From Wurfbainia villosa (taxonomy: Eukaryota; Streptophyta; Magnoliopsida; Zingiberales; Zingiberaceae): a stretch of DNA of 64,000 bases. The notes beneath the pieces are model-generated. The model was not told where the DNA came from. It searched no databases and saw only the letters and a list, made by a program, of their open reading frames with translations. Shown piece by piece: positions 33,828 through 46,896 of this stretch. The stretch is taken from positions 23,491,928 through 23,555,927 of the forward strand of contig CM045989.1 in NCBI GenBank assembly GCA_025175895.1. Reading direction: 5' to 3'. Position numbers and translations under genes: made by a program. How positions within the stretch are numbered: the stretch's first letter is position 1; each line of letters opens with the position of its first letter.

Positions 33828-36800
33828 CTATAATATCTGATACCTAGTGTGACCATCATGCTTCCTCTGTGCCAAAGCCTTGGTCAATGGATCTACGATG
33901 TTAGCTTCTGTCGGTACTCTGCATATCCTCACATCTCCTCTATCGATGATCTCTTGAATGAGATGGAAGCGCCGCAGTATGTGTTTGGTCCGCTGATGTG
34001 ATCGAGGTTCCTTAGCCTGTGCAATAGCCCCATTGTTGTCACAATAGAGGTCTATTGGATCTGCAATGCTAGGAACTACCCCAAGTTCACTGATGAACTT
34101 GCGGAGCCAAACAGCCTCCTTTGCTGCATCAGACGCAGCAATATACTCGGCTTCTGTTGTAGAATCAGCAACTGTGTCCTGCTTCGAACTCTTCCAGCTC
34201 ACAGCTCCACCATTCAGGCAAAACACGTACCCCGATTGCGATCTATAGTCATCCTTGTCTGTTTGGAAGCTTGCATCACTGTACCCCTTTACAGTTAGCT
34301 CCTCATTGTCTCCAAATATCAGGAAATATTCTTTCGTTCTTCGTAAGTATTTAAGAATATTTTTGACTGCTATCCAGTGACTTTCACCTGGATCCGACTA
34401 GTATCTACTCGTCATGCTCAAAGCATACGAGACGTCAGGACGAGTACAAAGCATGGCGTACATGATAGACCCTATAGCAGATGCATAAGGGATCTTATCC
34501 ATGTGATCTCTCTCCTCCTTAGAAGAGGGACATTGAGTCTTCGAAAGACTCACACCATGTGATAAAGGCAGAAATCCTTTCTTGGAATTTTGCATAGCAA
34601 AACGATCTAGCACTTTATCAATGTATGTACTCTGACTTAGGCCAAGTAATCTTTTAGATCTATCTCTATAGATCTTGATGCCTAGAATATAGGCAGCTTC
34701 ACCTAAGTCTTTCATCGAGAAACAATTCCCTAACCACATCTTCACAGACTGGAGTGAGGGAATATCATTTCCGATGAGAAGTATGTCATCTACATACAAG
34801 ATAAGAAATACAACTGTGCTCCCACTATTTCTCTTGTAGACACAAGGTTCATCTTCATTCTTGATGAAACCATACTCCTTGATTGCATCATCGAATCAAA
34901 GATTCCAGCTTCGAGAGGCTTGCTTTAGTCCATAAATGGACCTTTGCAGTTTGCATATCTTTCCAGGATGCTTTGGATCTTCAAAACCCTCAGGCTATGT
35001 CATGTACACATCCTCGAGTAGCTTTCCATTCAGAAAAGTGGTTTTGACATCCATCTGCCAGATCTCATAATCGTGGTAGGCTGCAATAGCAAGTATGATC
35101 CGAATGGATTTAAGCATCGCAATTGGTGAAAAGGTTTCATCATAGTCAATACCATGAATTTGTTTGAATCCTTTAGCCACCAATCTACCTTTATAGGTAT
35201 GCTTATTACCATCCATGTCAGTCTTTACTTTAAAGACCCACTTACACCCAATGGGTTTTACCCCTTCAGGTGGATCAACCAAAGTCCATACTTGGTTAGT
35301 GTACATGGATTCCATTTTGGATCTCATGGCCTCTAGCCATTTCTTAGAATCTGGGCTCATCATAGCTTCTTGATAGGATGTAGGCTTGTCAAGATCGACA
35401 AGCAATACATCACCGTTGTCAGTCAAGAGAAAAGAATATCTCTCGGGTTGACGATGGATCCTATCAGATCTACGAAGAGGTTGGTCTACTTGAACAGGTG
35501 TTTGCTCCATAACTCTTTGGGCAACATTTTCCTCATCCACAACACTTTGTGGTGCATGTTCATTTTCCATCGAAGCCTTAGTGTTATCTTCATCTTGAAT
35601 TTCTTCAAGATGAATTTTACTCCCACTAGTGTTTCTAGAAATAAATTCTCTTTCTAGAAAGTCAACATTTCTGGCAACAAACACCTTGCCAAGTGTGGGA
35701 TTGTAAAAGTAATATCCCTTAGTTTCCTTGGGATATCCTACAAAATAACACTTATCTGATTTGGGTCCTAGTTTATCTGAGACTTGACGTCTAACATAAG
35801 CTTCACAACCCCAAATCTTTATAAAAGACATTTTGGGACTCTTCCCAGTCCATAACGTATATGGTGTCTTTTCTACGGCTTTTGATGGGACGCGATTAAG
35901 TGTGAAAGCGTCTGTCTCTAGAGCTAAACCCTAAAAGGAAGTAGGTAGATCAGTCTGGCTCATCATTGATCGTACCATATCTAATAGAGTACGATTTATC
36001 CTCTCAGATACACCATTCTATTGTGGTGTTCCAGGTGGAGTGAGTTGGGAAATTATCCCACACTCAGCTAGGTGATCACGAAACTCTTGACTAAGGTATT
36101 CACCACTTCTATCTGATCGAAGTAGCTTAATACGCTTACCAAGTTGGTTTTGTACTTCATTCTTGAATTCTTTGAACTTTTCAAAGGATTCTGACTTATG
36201 TCTCATCAAATATAAGTATCCAAATCTACTCATATCATCAGTGAAAGTAATAAAGTACTTATAGCCTCCTCTGGCTTCGACATTGAAAGGGACACATACA
36301 TCAGTATGTATGAGTCCTAACAAGTTCGTCGGTCTCTCGCCATGTCCACTAAATGGAGTTTTAGTCATCTTTCCTAAAAGACAAGATTCGCATACCTCAT
36401 ATGATTCAAAATCAAATGAGTCCAATAATCCATCTTTATGGAGTTGGGATATGCGTTTTTCATTTATGTGACCTAGGCGACAGTGCCAGAGATATGTTTA
36501 GTTCAAATTATTCGATTTGAACCGTTTGGTATTTACGTTATAAATTGGGTTTTCTAAATATAGAACATAGAGACCATTCATAAGTGGTGCATTACAATAG
36601 AACATTTCATTCAAATAAATGGAACAACATTTGTCCTTTATTATAAAAGAAAAGTTTTTCTTGTCTAAACAAGATACATAAATTATGTTCTTCGTTAATG
36701 CAGGTACATAAAAGCACTCCTCTAGTTCTAAGATAAGCCCAGTGGACAAAGACAAAGAATATGTTCCTACAGCTACAGCAACAACTTTTGCGCCATTGCC

Positions 36801-37767
36801 TACTCGTAGGTCCACTTCGCCCTTTGCCATTAGTCTACTATTTCTCAGTCCCTGCACATTAGTACAAATGTGAGATGCACATCCGGTATCTAATACTCAT
36901 GTAGAAGAAATAGATAGATTAACTTCTATAACGTGTATACCTGAGGCAGAAGTCCCACTTCTTTTCTTCTTTACTTCCTCAAGGTAGACTTTGCAGTTCC
37001 GCTTCCAGTGTCCAGTCTCACCGCAATGGAAACAATCCCCTTCCTTAGGTACTTTACCTTTACCCTTTGAAGTGGATGAATTGGCCTTGCCTTTGGCTTG
37101 GGTCTTACCCTTGCCTTTGCGCTTACCTTTGCCCTTCTTGACCATTAGTACGTTACTAACTTTCTTCTTGAGATTCGGTTCAGCAGTTCTTAACATGCTG
37201 AGAATCTCAGGAAAAGGCTTATCAATTTCATTCATGTTATAATTCATGACGAATTGATTATATGCTTCCGACAATGATTGCAGGATAACATCAGTTGCCA
37301 ATTCTTGGCTCAGTGGAAAACCTAGTCTTTCAAGGTTCTCAACGTACCCTATCATTTTAAGTACGTGAGTTCCTACAGGTGTTCCTTCTTGCATCTTGCA
37401 TGCAAAAAGAGCCTTAGACACTTCAAAACGCTCATGCCTAGCTTGTCCTTGATATAGTTGTTTCAAATGCTCAACCATATCATAGGCATCCATGTTCTCA
37501 TGTTGCTTCTGAAGCTCAGAGTTCATGGTGGCAAGCATAAGACATGACACATCTAATGCGTCATCTTGATGCTTCTTATAAGCATCCTTTTCTAACGAGT
37601 GGCGTAGGCGGGTGTTTGAGGATAGACTGCTCTAGGACATATAGTTTACGTTCTTGCTTGAGGATAATCCTCAAGTTCCTATACCAGTCTAGAAAGTTAG
37701 CTCCATTGAGCTTGTCTTTCTCAAGGACAGATCGCAAGTTGAGGGGGTGTGTCGTGTTAGATGACAT
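33828..37767 (-). pseudogene. Angela copia gag-pol polyprotein, broken
   Basis: Domains are in copia order. Gag runs from 37767 and has a zinc knuckle (CFHCGETGHWKRNC) after a KGKGK-rich stretch. The aspartic protease has LDTGCASHI. The integrase zinc-binding part has CRLGH and CESCLLGK, and the integrase core has HTDVCVPF and TPPGTPQ. Reverse transcriptase shows GCKWVFKVK, KGFKQIHGIDYDETF and YVDDILL. RNase H shows SDASFQTDKDD, STTEAEYIAAS and DNNGAI. The polyprotein would package, cleave, copy and integrate the element. It is interrupted by a frameshift near 37600 and stops at 36897, 36498, 36018, about 35930, 34995, about 34890 and 34398. Several of these replace conserved tryptophans. The coding potential is gone. 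Confidence 0.93.
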
Positions 37768-38970
37768 GGTGATCTACAACATTAAAATGCAAAATGAAGT
37801 ATCATACCTAAGTCATTTAATTAGGCCTTTAATTAAATGAGGCTCCCACTAAATTCTCATAGCTTTGATATGAGCTAATCATTGATGTAGGCAAACACAT
37901 TTTGCTTACATCATTAGCTTCTATTTAGCTATAAATTTATATGGGATAAAGATCCACATCATACTTCGTCTTGAGTTAGCTTTGGCTAATCGCCCAAGAC
38001 GTAGTATGATTAGGTAGACAATCTTTTTCCAATTACATCTGATGTAACTCTTTAATAGCTTTGGTTAAGTTTAGATTAGTTTAGTGCTTATTCCTAAACC
38101 AGCTTCGGTAGTGGCGAGAGCCAGAGGCCTTCTTTGATATCGAACAGCGACCACTTTCTAAGACAAAGCGATGTTGAAAATCACACAAAATTAATTTTCA
38201 AAACTTATGTTCAAAGCTAATATATGCCTCTACTTTCTTAATTAAATAAGAAAAACTTAATTAAGTCTTAACCAAGTTTGATAGCGGGACATCACGATTG
38301 TCCACTCGCACTCTTCCAAGATAAAATGCATTGCTTTGCTTTGGCAAACCCAACAACAAATGATCGAGGAAGTAGTGAGTACCAAACTTTGGTAGGCATA
38401 TCGTTTTTGACTTATTAAGAAATAAACATGCATCACATACATATTAGCATACATCACATATAAGCTAAATTAACATGCATCACATACATATTAAACTAAG
38501 CGTGTCATGGTTATGGCCCTTATTCTACAATCTTCTCAAGCCAATGAAAAGATTGATTGGTCAACCTAGGGATAGCATCTTCTCCCAAGTGCTTCCTTTT
38601 GGTTGTCTTGTGTTGTTGACTTCCTCCTTGTAACGTCATCTTCCAATGGACCCTCCATCTTTATTTTGTATATTACAAAATGAGAAATACTCGAGTTACA
38701 TTCGAGTCTAAAACTACTTTTACAACAAGAATTTTAGGAGAAAGGCACGACACGCAGGCCGTATTAAGAATTACAACACACACATTCACAACCTTTTTGG
38801 GACTAGGCCATAACCATGCACCATGTCAATTTTAACTTTTAAAAGACATCGGATATTTTATTATGTTTGAAAAATTGCTAATGCAATTATCAACTCATAA
38901 TAAAATTTATCCTACTTCTATATCATATATAAAATAGAGAAAACCTATTTTTTATACGATCTTTCGCAAG
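37768..38970 (-). other. Angela 5' leader between PBS and gag
   Basis: About 1.2 kb without a credible gene. Long structured leaders are usual in Angela/BARE-type elements, where they carry packaging and dimerisation signals. Confidence 0.7.
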
Positions 38971-38984
38971 TGGCTCTGATACCC
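38971..38984 (-). promoter_or_regulatory. Angela primer binding site
   Basis: The minus strand reads GGGTATCAGAGCCA just after the 5' LTR. It differs by one base from the usual TGGTATCAGAGCC initiator-Met site. Confidence 0.85.
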
Positions 38985-38986
38985 TT

Positions 38987-40903
38987 TGTAGGGATTTATT
39001 ATGCAAAATAGCATATGCATAGCGGAAAAATAGGATCCCTTCAAGTGATCCTTGCGAAGAAAACCTCGTACAAAATAAATTTCTCAAAACCTATCTTATA
39101 GGAGAACATTACCTTTGTTGCGTGCCCTTTTTAATCCGCTTCTCCTTGGGTTTGTTGGATCTTTTATGCGTTGAATGTTGTCCGTGCCTCTATATGTATC
39201 CACACGAGCAAGCTCTTGTCTCACAAAAGAAACTAGAAGAGCTCTCCTTTACTTCTTGCTAGAGAAGTCCCTAAAGGAGAGGAAGGTAGGGAAAAAGAGA
39301 AAGGAAGAAGAAGACCACTCTTCTTGCTAGCCTACACTCACAAAAGCCACACAACCAAAGCCTCTCACCACCAAGCTCTCTCCAAGCCTCAAGCTTCACC
39401 AACCTTGGCCGGCCACCCCATGGAGTGTTTTATAGGATTGGAAAAACCTTTCACCTCCTATCACATTCAATGCAATCAATTGCATTGAAAGATACACTCC
39501 TTGTTTGGCCGGCCACATGTGGAGAAATTCCAAAGGTCAAAACCCTTTGTCTCCTTCCACCTCATCAAGCTTAGGTGGCATGCTTATGTGGCATTCATGC
39601 ATGTTAAATTAATCTTATTAATTCAATAAGCTTATGTTATCATATTGAATTAATCTCATTAAATCAATAAGGTAACATATTGAATTAATCTTATTAAATC
39701 AATTAAGCTTAGGCTATCATGATAACATATTTATTTAATCTTATTAAATTAATAAGCTTAGCATATTGAATTAATCTCATTAAATCAATAAGCTAAAATT
39801 CTCATTAAGCTTAAAGTCCAAAAACCATTTTGTACTTAAGCTTATTCCCAAATTATTCTAGTCAAACTAGAATGCACTAATTCTTCTAATCATCATATAT
39901 TTTGTGTGTGACCCTATAGGCTCTCATAACGTTGGCAGTGGATCTAAACTCTTTTAGATACACAAGCAATGAGCGGCATCTAGCAATACATCATTGCTAC
40001 CCAAGTTACGAAATAAGTCAAGATCCGACTAACCTTTCCATGACTACTATAATGTATGACCGTGTCCTTCTATCCTTGATATCAGATTGACCAATGAGGC
40101 ATAGACCGTGTCCTTCTATCCTTGATATCAGATTGACCAATGAGGCATAGACCGTGTCATCCTCGATCAATCTATGTGTTTCTTGATCCCTGAGTAAACT
40201 AACTCAAACAAATGAGCTCAATATCTCATATTGACTCATTCGAGCATGGCCATGCGTTTTAGTAGTTCTACTCAATCAAGGGGCCCATAGATATCACTCC
40301 CGTCATATGGGAGGGATAGATCCCATCTACATCACTCACATCCCTCCGCATAATTTGTTATATACCCAGTAATCGCCTTTATGGTCCACCCTGTTACGGG
40401 TGACGTTTGACGATACCAAAGTACATAACTCCTTATGTAGGGAACCGTAGTGACTTCAGGTTTGAGGACTATTCATACCAATAGTCACATGAGAAAGTTT
40501 ATGACACTCATATGACGATCCATGAAACTTTCTCATGGCGGGTCAGTTCAGTATATATTCTCTAATATATACCCATGTGTCAACTTGATATCATATATCC
40601 ATGACTTGTGAGATCAAGTCATCAATTGACCTACATGCTAGTCTTTATGTATTAATATTGCCCTTGCATATTAATACTTGACTAGGAACATTTAGGAAAG
40701 TGTTCTCTACAGCCTCTCATGATCAATTCTACCAATTGATGTGCTGTAGATAAGAACCTACTTTTCTAGGGCATTATTATATTTAATTTAGTTGGCACAA
40801 GCAAGACGTAAATATAATAACCAATCCTTTGCCTTTATAGAATATGATACAAAATGTTCCCTATTCAACCATCACATGATTTGTTCTAGGGCTATAACTA
40901 ACA
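38987..40903 (-). repeat. Angela copia 5' LTR
   Basis: 1,917 bp, nearly identical to 31899-33800. It carries an extra 46-base duplication (around 40060-40150) and lacks a short tandem GTGGCATGCTTA expansion seen near 32500. Confidence 0.92.
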
Positions 40904-40908
40904 ATACC

Positions 40909-41410
40909 ATGGGTGGATCATAGGAAAAGCTAATGTGCAAGTCATGTGCATTGAGCCCATTGATCATGATCCAATATAAGTTTTCAAAAATATTTTAGAA
41001 AACCATGGTGTTGTCTATCTTTTGATAGCAATCACCATTGATGGAGTTGATATAAGGTAGGGCCAAAACATTGAACTTTTCAATGGTTTTGAACTTTGTG
41101 TCAATCTCCTAATTTTATGGGTAATTTAATTTTCAAATATTTTTCACCCATTGTATTTGTTATAAGTATTATACATATGAATTTTCATGATTTTTCGTAT
41201 TATGTATAATTACTTATGATTTTTTGAAAATTATTTCTGAAAATTGAAATTTTGTACTTGCAGAAATCAGTTGACTGCCACTTATGACAGTCGACTGACA
41301 TCAACGACAGTCGACTGGTGACTGTAAGAGTCGACTGCCAGGCCTGATTTCGATTAAACAAGGTTTGTTTAGCTTGATTTCAGTTATGTTAGGTTACCCT
41401 AACTGCTCCT
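40909..41410 (+). other. R1 non-coding region, third piece
   Basis: It aligns with R2 about 52805-53300 and includes a small cluster of CAGTCGACTG motifs near 41270-41345. It ends at the insertion of solo LTR Z. Confidence 0.82.
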
Positions 41411-44363
41411 TGTTGGTGCAGTGGGCACCTAAGTCGAACCTAAGTTTTGATTATAGCAAATGATACAAAGTTAAGATCATATCGTCATCTCACGAGCTAA
41501 ATCGAGTGTGCAAAAAAGTGCTAAAGCTGGAGCTGAAGGCTAGTGACACCCAGAGGAAGCCGTGGTGGTCGGGCGACACTCAAGTGACTTCGGAGGGAGC
41601 CGAAGGAATTGAGTGGGAGGCCGGAAGTGAGAGCTACAAAGTAAGTATCGAGATAAGCTCGTGTGTGTGAGCGTAAGTGAGGTCGTATCCTCCTTACGGG
41701 GATGGTCTTAAGCGTAGATCCGACCAAAGACATCCCATGGATGGTCTAGGTCGAGATCGGACGGTCGACGACCGTCGAAATTATATTTTTGTTAAGCTAA
41801 CTTATGATTTTAGCTAGCATCAGTCGACTGCCCACAAGAGCCACTCGACTGTTGGAAATCAGTCGACTGCTGAGTGCTGCGACTCGACTAGAACTTGTTG
41901 GGTTTTTTCGAGCCGCAAAAACCGCTTTTTGCGTTGCGGAAACCTCGGAAGCCCCCGGCCACGGATCCGTGCGAAGTATAAAATTATAATTACATGTATG
42001 TGCTTACAGAAATCCTAGATCTACCTTAGATCTAAGAGGTTAGAATGTTACTCTCGTAGCGACGCCCTTCGCTTATCCCGCTCGTCCAAAAGTTCGCCGG
42101 AACTCGAGAGTGTCAAGTGCACACTCCTCTATGGTATCCACACAAGCAATAGGTGGAGAGAAATGCCTTAGAGTGTGCTAGCACTCCCTTAGGAATTTCG
42201 GCCAAAGAGAGGGATGGGAGAGGGAGAGCTTGAGAGGAAAGGTTCCAAGGTTGAAGATGAAGTAATGAGAGTAACTCATCAAATGAATTCACCTAATGAA
42301 ACCCCTAACACCAAAGTGGCCGGCCACTTCATGGAAGGGGGGTTACATGCATGCATGTAACTCCCATGACCCTTGGTCTCCCTCATGATGTGGCACCACT
42401 GATTAAGTCAATGATGATGTGGAGCATCATCATTGGCCGCCATGCCTAGTCATCATCATGACATGGCATTTGGTCAAGTCAAACTTGACCTTTCATCTTC
42501 CCTCTCAAGTCAAGTCAAACTTGACCTCTAATCTCCCATGGTTGATCAAATCTAACCACTTGACTCAAGTCAATTTAATATAATGAATCTCTATTCATTA
42601 ATTTAAATTGATTTGATGAATCAAATCTCAATTAGACTCATTCAACACTTGAATCAACTTGAGTCTAACTCAATTAGTCTAATTTGGATTACTCTTAATC
42701 CAATTTGGTTCATCCCATGAACCTAATCCTCATGGTTCATCATATGAACCTAATCTCCATCTAATTGCTCTTATGTGTGTGACCCTATAGGTTCTTGTAT
42801 AGCGTTGGCAATGTCCCTAAACCGATTTAGGAACATAAGCAATGAGCGGTATCTAGCAACACATCATTGCTACAAGAATGTTGAGCTCCAACATCACCTT
42901 TGTGACTACTAATTGTGACTCTCACAATATGTGACAATGTCCCTCTATCCTTGACATCTAGATTGACCAATCGAGGCATAGACCGTGTCATCCTCGGTAC
43001 AATCTAAATCTTGAACTCAAGTAGACTCACTCTAATCAAATGAGCTCAATATCTCATATTGACTCATTTGGGCATGACCATGCCGTGGTCTCACTCTATC
43101 AAGAATATCGATGTCACCCCGCCATATAGGAGGGATAGATCCCATCTACATCACTCACATCCCTCCGCGTAATTCGTTACATACCCGATGTCGCCTTTAT
43201 AGTCCACCCATTTACGGGTGACGCGTTTGTGAAAGCCAAAGTATGCAACTCCTTATGTAGGGAACCATGGTGACTTCAGGTCTAAGGACTAATAGTCATA
43301 CTAATAGCCACATGAGAAAGTATATGACACTCATATAACGATCCATGATACTTTCTCATGGCGGGTCATTCAGTATACATTCTCCAATGCATACCCATGT
43401 GTCAACTTGATATCTCATATCCATGACTTGTGAGATCAAGTCATCTTGTTGACCTACATGCTAGTCTCTACGCATTAACATTGTCCCTGAATGTTAATAC
43501 TCGACTAGGAATGATTAAGAGTAGTGTTCTCTATATCATCTCATTATCGATTCAACCAATCGATTGATATAGATAAGAACCTACTACTCAAGGACATTAT
43601 TATATTTAGTTATTTGGCACCAATACAAGTAAATATAATAACCATGCCTTTATAAATAGGAATATGATATAATAAAGTCCATACAACAATCATCACATGA
43701 TTGGCTCTAGGGCTTTCACTAACAGAACTGCCATCAGTCGACTGATGATGGCCATCAGTCGACTGATGGTCAAGGATCAACTTCGAGGAGTCAAGCCTTA
43801 TCACCTCATTCCAAGGAGCTTGGTGCCTAAATTTGATTGGCTGAAGATCCCCTCGAGGAGGGGCTCAAAAACTATATAAGGAGGGGTTGTCCTAGGGTTT
43901 TTCATTAATTCCAAAAGCCTCCAAGTGCTTTCGATATGCTATGAGTCTCCGACATCCCTACGACGAAGTGCTACAGACACGACGACTAGAGCTCCATCTT
44001 TTCATCTACGAGTCATCGGTAAAAGTTTGCTTTAGTTTTAATCTGTATTTAAGTTCTTTTATCGTGCTTTTATTGTAACAAGAAGAGGGGGAGTGCCCCT
44101 CTATCTTGATCCTTTTTGTGGTTTTGTATCCGATTAACTCCTACCTCCAATGAGGAGGAGTTCGTTAGTGATTTTCCCTCCGTGTATGGTCAAGGACCAC
44201 TAGGGCCTTGGAGTAGTAGCCGAAGGCTACGAACCAAGTAAAAAACTGTCGTGTCTTCTTTATATTTATTGTTTTATTCTTTCCGCTGCGTAACTCAAGA
44301 GTCAAAACGAACGAAAGTTTTTTATCGCTATTCACCCCCTCTAGTGATCCACTCGATACAACA
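41411..44363 (+). mobile_element. solo LTR Z (third LTR family), split by solo LTR V
   Basis: It starts TGTTGGTGCAGTGGGC and ends TCGATACAACA, flanked by CTCCT (41406-41410 and 44364-44368). Its own sequence is about 1.12 kb, differs from the R1-R3 LTR in most parts, and has a TATA box (CTATATAAGG, about 43874). It shares CAGTCGACTG motifs and the CGCTATTCACCCCCTCTAG end with them. Confidence 0.88.
41896..43724 (-). mobile_element. solo LTR V, Angela-like, nested in Z
   Basis: 1,829 bp flanked by GAACT (41891-41895 and 43725-43729). On the minus strand it begins TGTTAGTGAAAGCCCTAGAG, like the Angela LTR at 31899-33800. It shares the block with TATGGGAGGGATAGATCC and the region around it, but is clearly a diverged relative. 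Confidence 0.9.
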
Positions 44364-44368
44364 CTCCT

Positions 44369-44909
44369 AACCCTAGGATATACTTTGGAAAACATTGAAA
44401 ATGGTGAAAATCCATTGGATATGGATTAGGAGAGTTGTTTAGGGTGTGTATCAATTTTAAGGTGTGTGAAAGTTCAAGGTTGAACTTTTGACCATAATTT
44501 TGATGGTTTAGTGTTCCTATAGGCTTAGGGACTCTCCAAGGATATTGTTGGTGCAATGGTTAAGGGGGATCAAGCCTTTAGGGGGAGGTATCCATCATGA
44601 GATGATGAATGTGTTCTTCCTCATGAGGGGGAGAATTGGGAGAGTTTATAGGAAGCCTCTCTTTAGTGATATGTGACTTATCACTAGGAAGAGTGAAAGC
44701 ATCCTAGGTGTTTTTGGACCAAGGGAGAGATTGTAAGATTTCATTGGGATATGAGACATTGACACCCTTGGGAAGAACCTTTTGATGTATGTCAAAAAGG
44801 GAGAGAATTAATGGAATTACTAATTTGGGAGAATTGGTAAGGAGATTTGAGTTAGGTAGCCTAACTCAATGGTTGTGTGGTTTTTGTCAAACATCAAAAA
44901 GAAGGAGAT
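44369..44909 (+). other. R1 non-coding region, last piece with polypurine tract
   Basis: It aligns with R2 53305-53881. It ends with CAAAAAGAAGGAGAT just before the 3' LTR, the polypurine tract. Confidence 0.82.
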
Positions 44910-45384
44910 TGTTGGTGCAATCGACCCAGGTCACGATTGACCAGACTCGAATTAGACTCGAGTAGTGTTTTGATGTTTGACAATATTTTGAGGAGATTGT
45001 TAGTGCAATCGATCCGGGTCATGATTGATCGAACTCAAGTTTGACTCGAGTGGTATTTTGATATTTGATGATGGTTTAACCAATGTTTGACTATATGGTT
45101 GACATGAGGTTGACCATATGATGGAAAGTCCAAGTCAGGGGTACTTGGCAGGGAAAGTCCAAGCTTGAGTCTTGGCAATTGGAAACTCCAACATGGGTTG
45201 GCAAGGAAAGTCCAAGCATGGGTCTTGGAAAGGGAAAGTCTAAGCTTGAGTCTTGGCAAATGGAAAGTCCAACATGGGTTGACAAAGAAAGTCCAAGGGG
45301 TGATATTGGCGGCGTAAAGTCCAAGCGGGAGTTTTGGCAGCATAAGTCCAATGGTTGGTGGTATAAAGTCCAAGCGGTAGTCTT
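44910..45384 (+). repeat. R1 3' LTR, left part
   Basis: It matches the first 475 bases of the 5' LTR and is cut by R3. The rest is at 61264-62386. Confidence 0.9.
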
Positions 45385-46896
45385 TGTTGAGGATTCGGTG
45401 ACCGCTAGAAAGGGGGGGGGGGTGAATAGTGTGTACATCGTAGATGGAGGAATTCTTTTGCGTGCTTGCTACAATTGTATTAGTACGCAGTGGAAAATGT
45501 ATAATAGCAATAACAAAAACTAAGACAAACACAAGTATGCAAGGATGTAACGTGGTTCGGAACCGAAAGGTTCCTACTCTACGGATCGAGCTCTAAAGAG
45601 CTCTAGCGATGCCACAAACACCACTAAACAATAAACTCCTTCTCAACAACACATCGGAGGCGGAAAAACCTCTTACAAGTGATTATAAAAGCAATACACA
45701 AAAATACAAGCAAAATACAAAGAAATGTAAAGAGCACTTTACAATCTAGGGTTTTTGAGCGCTTGCTTGTTGGTTGCTTGGATGAGCTTGAAGGACCCTA
45801 AAATGCACCTGTAATTCACCTTCAAATCGCCTCACCAAAGCTCCCAAAGAATCAATGTTGGAATCTCCATGAACAACATCTTTTTTAACCTGCATCGGAC
45901 TGGATTTTTGCTTGGCAGTCGATTGCCATAAGGCCCCAGTCGACTGCCAACACTGTTGTCGTGAGACAACGGCTCGATCCATGCTGGAAAAATTCCAACG
46001 GATCTCTTGCCAGTCGACTGATGACATCACCAGTCGACTGCTAATGTCCGTAGCTAACCGCCCAGTCGGCTACGAAGCGTTCTGTGGTCGCGGTCAAAAA
46101 ACCCCGTCCAGTAGTCGACTGCCATCCATGGTAGTCGGCTGCCATCAGTAGATTGATCCAATGATCATTCGATTGCCAAGGTATTTTCATCCCTTAACCG
46201 GCAGTCGAACTCTAGTCGACTCACGGCAATCGAACTGGCCATATTTCCAGTCGACTGCCAACCTCAAACATGAGGTTTTAACCTAAGTATGGTCCCCCAT
46301 ACTTGCTAGACCACCCTTAGCCTAGACCTAAGCCTTCTAGCCACCTCCGTCAGCCTCGCGTTTATCAGATCCCTCCAAGTCATCCATGACTTGTTCATCC
46401 ATACGCTAGCCTTCAGGTGCTTCCATTGACTATGTCATGCTAACGGTGTCTACACTGCCAAGGCACATTGGACTTATGCTGCCAAGACTCCGCTTGGACT
46501 TTACGTCGCCAACCATTGAACTTATGCTGCCAAGACTTCACCCTTGGACTTTACGCCGCCAATATTAAACCCCTTGGACTTCTCAAATGCCAAGACTCAA
46601 GCTTGGACTTTCCCTTGCCAACCCATGTTGGACTTTCCATGCCAAGACCCATACTTGGACTTTACATGCCAAGTACTCAAGACTTGGACTTTCCATGACA
46701 TGGTCAACCCCAGTCAACCATCAAAATCCTTCTTGAGTCAAACTCGAGTCTGGTCAATCATGACCCGAGTCGATTGTACTAACAATCTCCCCAAAAATAT
46801 TATCAGACATCAATGTCAAACCTCCATGTCAAACATCAAAACATTGCTCGAGTCAAACTCGAGTTCGGTTAATCGTGACCTGGGCTGATTGCAACA
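45385..46896 (-). repeat. R3 3' LTR
   Basis: 1,512 bp. On the minus strand it starts TGTTGCAATCAGCC and ends CGAATCCTCAACA. It carries the hairpin-unit array (46455-46700) and a CAGTCGACTG cluster (45910-46260). Confidence 0.9.

Larger units (their letters stand above)
31899..40903 (-). mobile_element. Ty1-copia element, Angela lineage, full length
   Basis: Two LTRs of about 1.9 kb flank a minus-strand gag-pol gene, with ATACC duplicated on both sides (31894-31898 and 40904-40908). A PBS and polypurine tract are present next to the LTRs. LTR length, the TGTTAG...GCCCTAGA start and the pol text place it in the Angela (BARE-1-like) lineage. The two LTRs are nearly identical, which suggests a recent insertion, yet the coding region is broken in many places. 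Confidence 0.92.

Noticed and set aside
37544..37840. Plus-strand frame opposite Angela gag
   Set aside because: It is a shadow of the gag coding region on the other strand.
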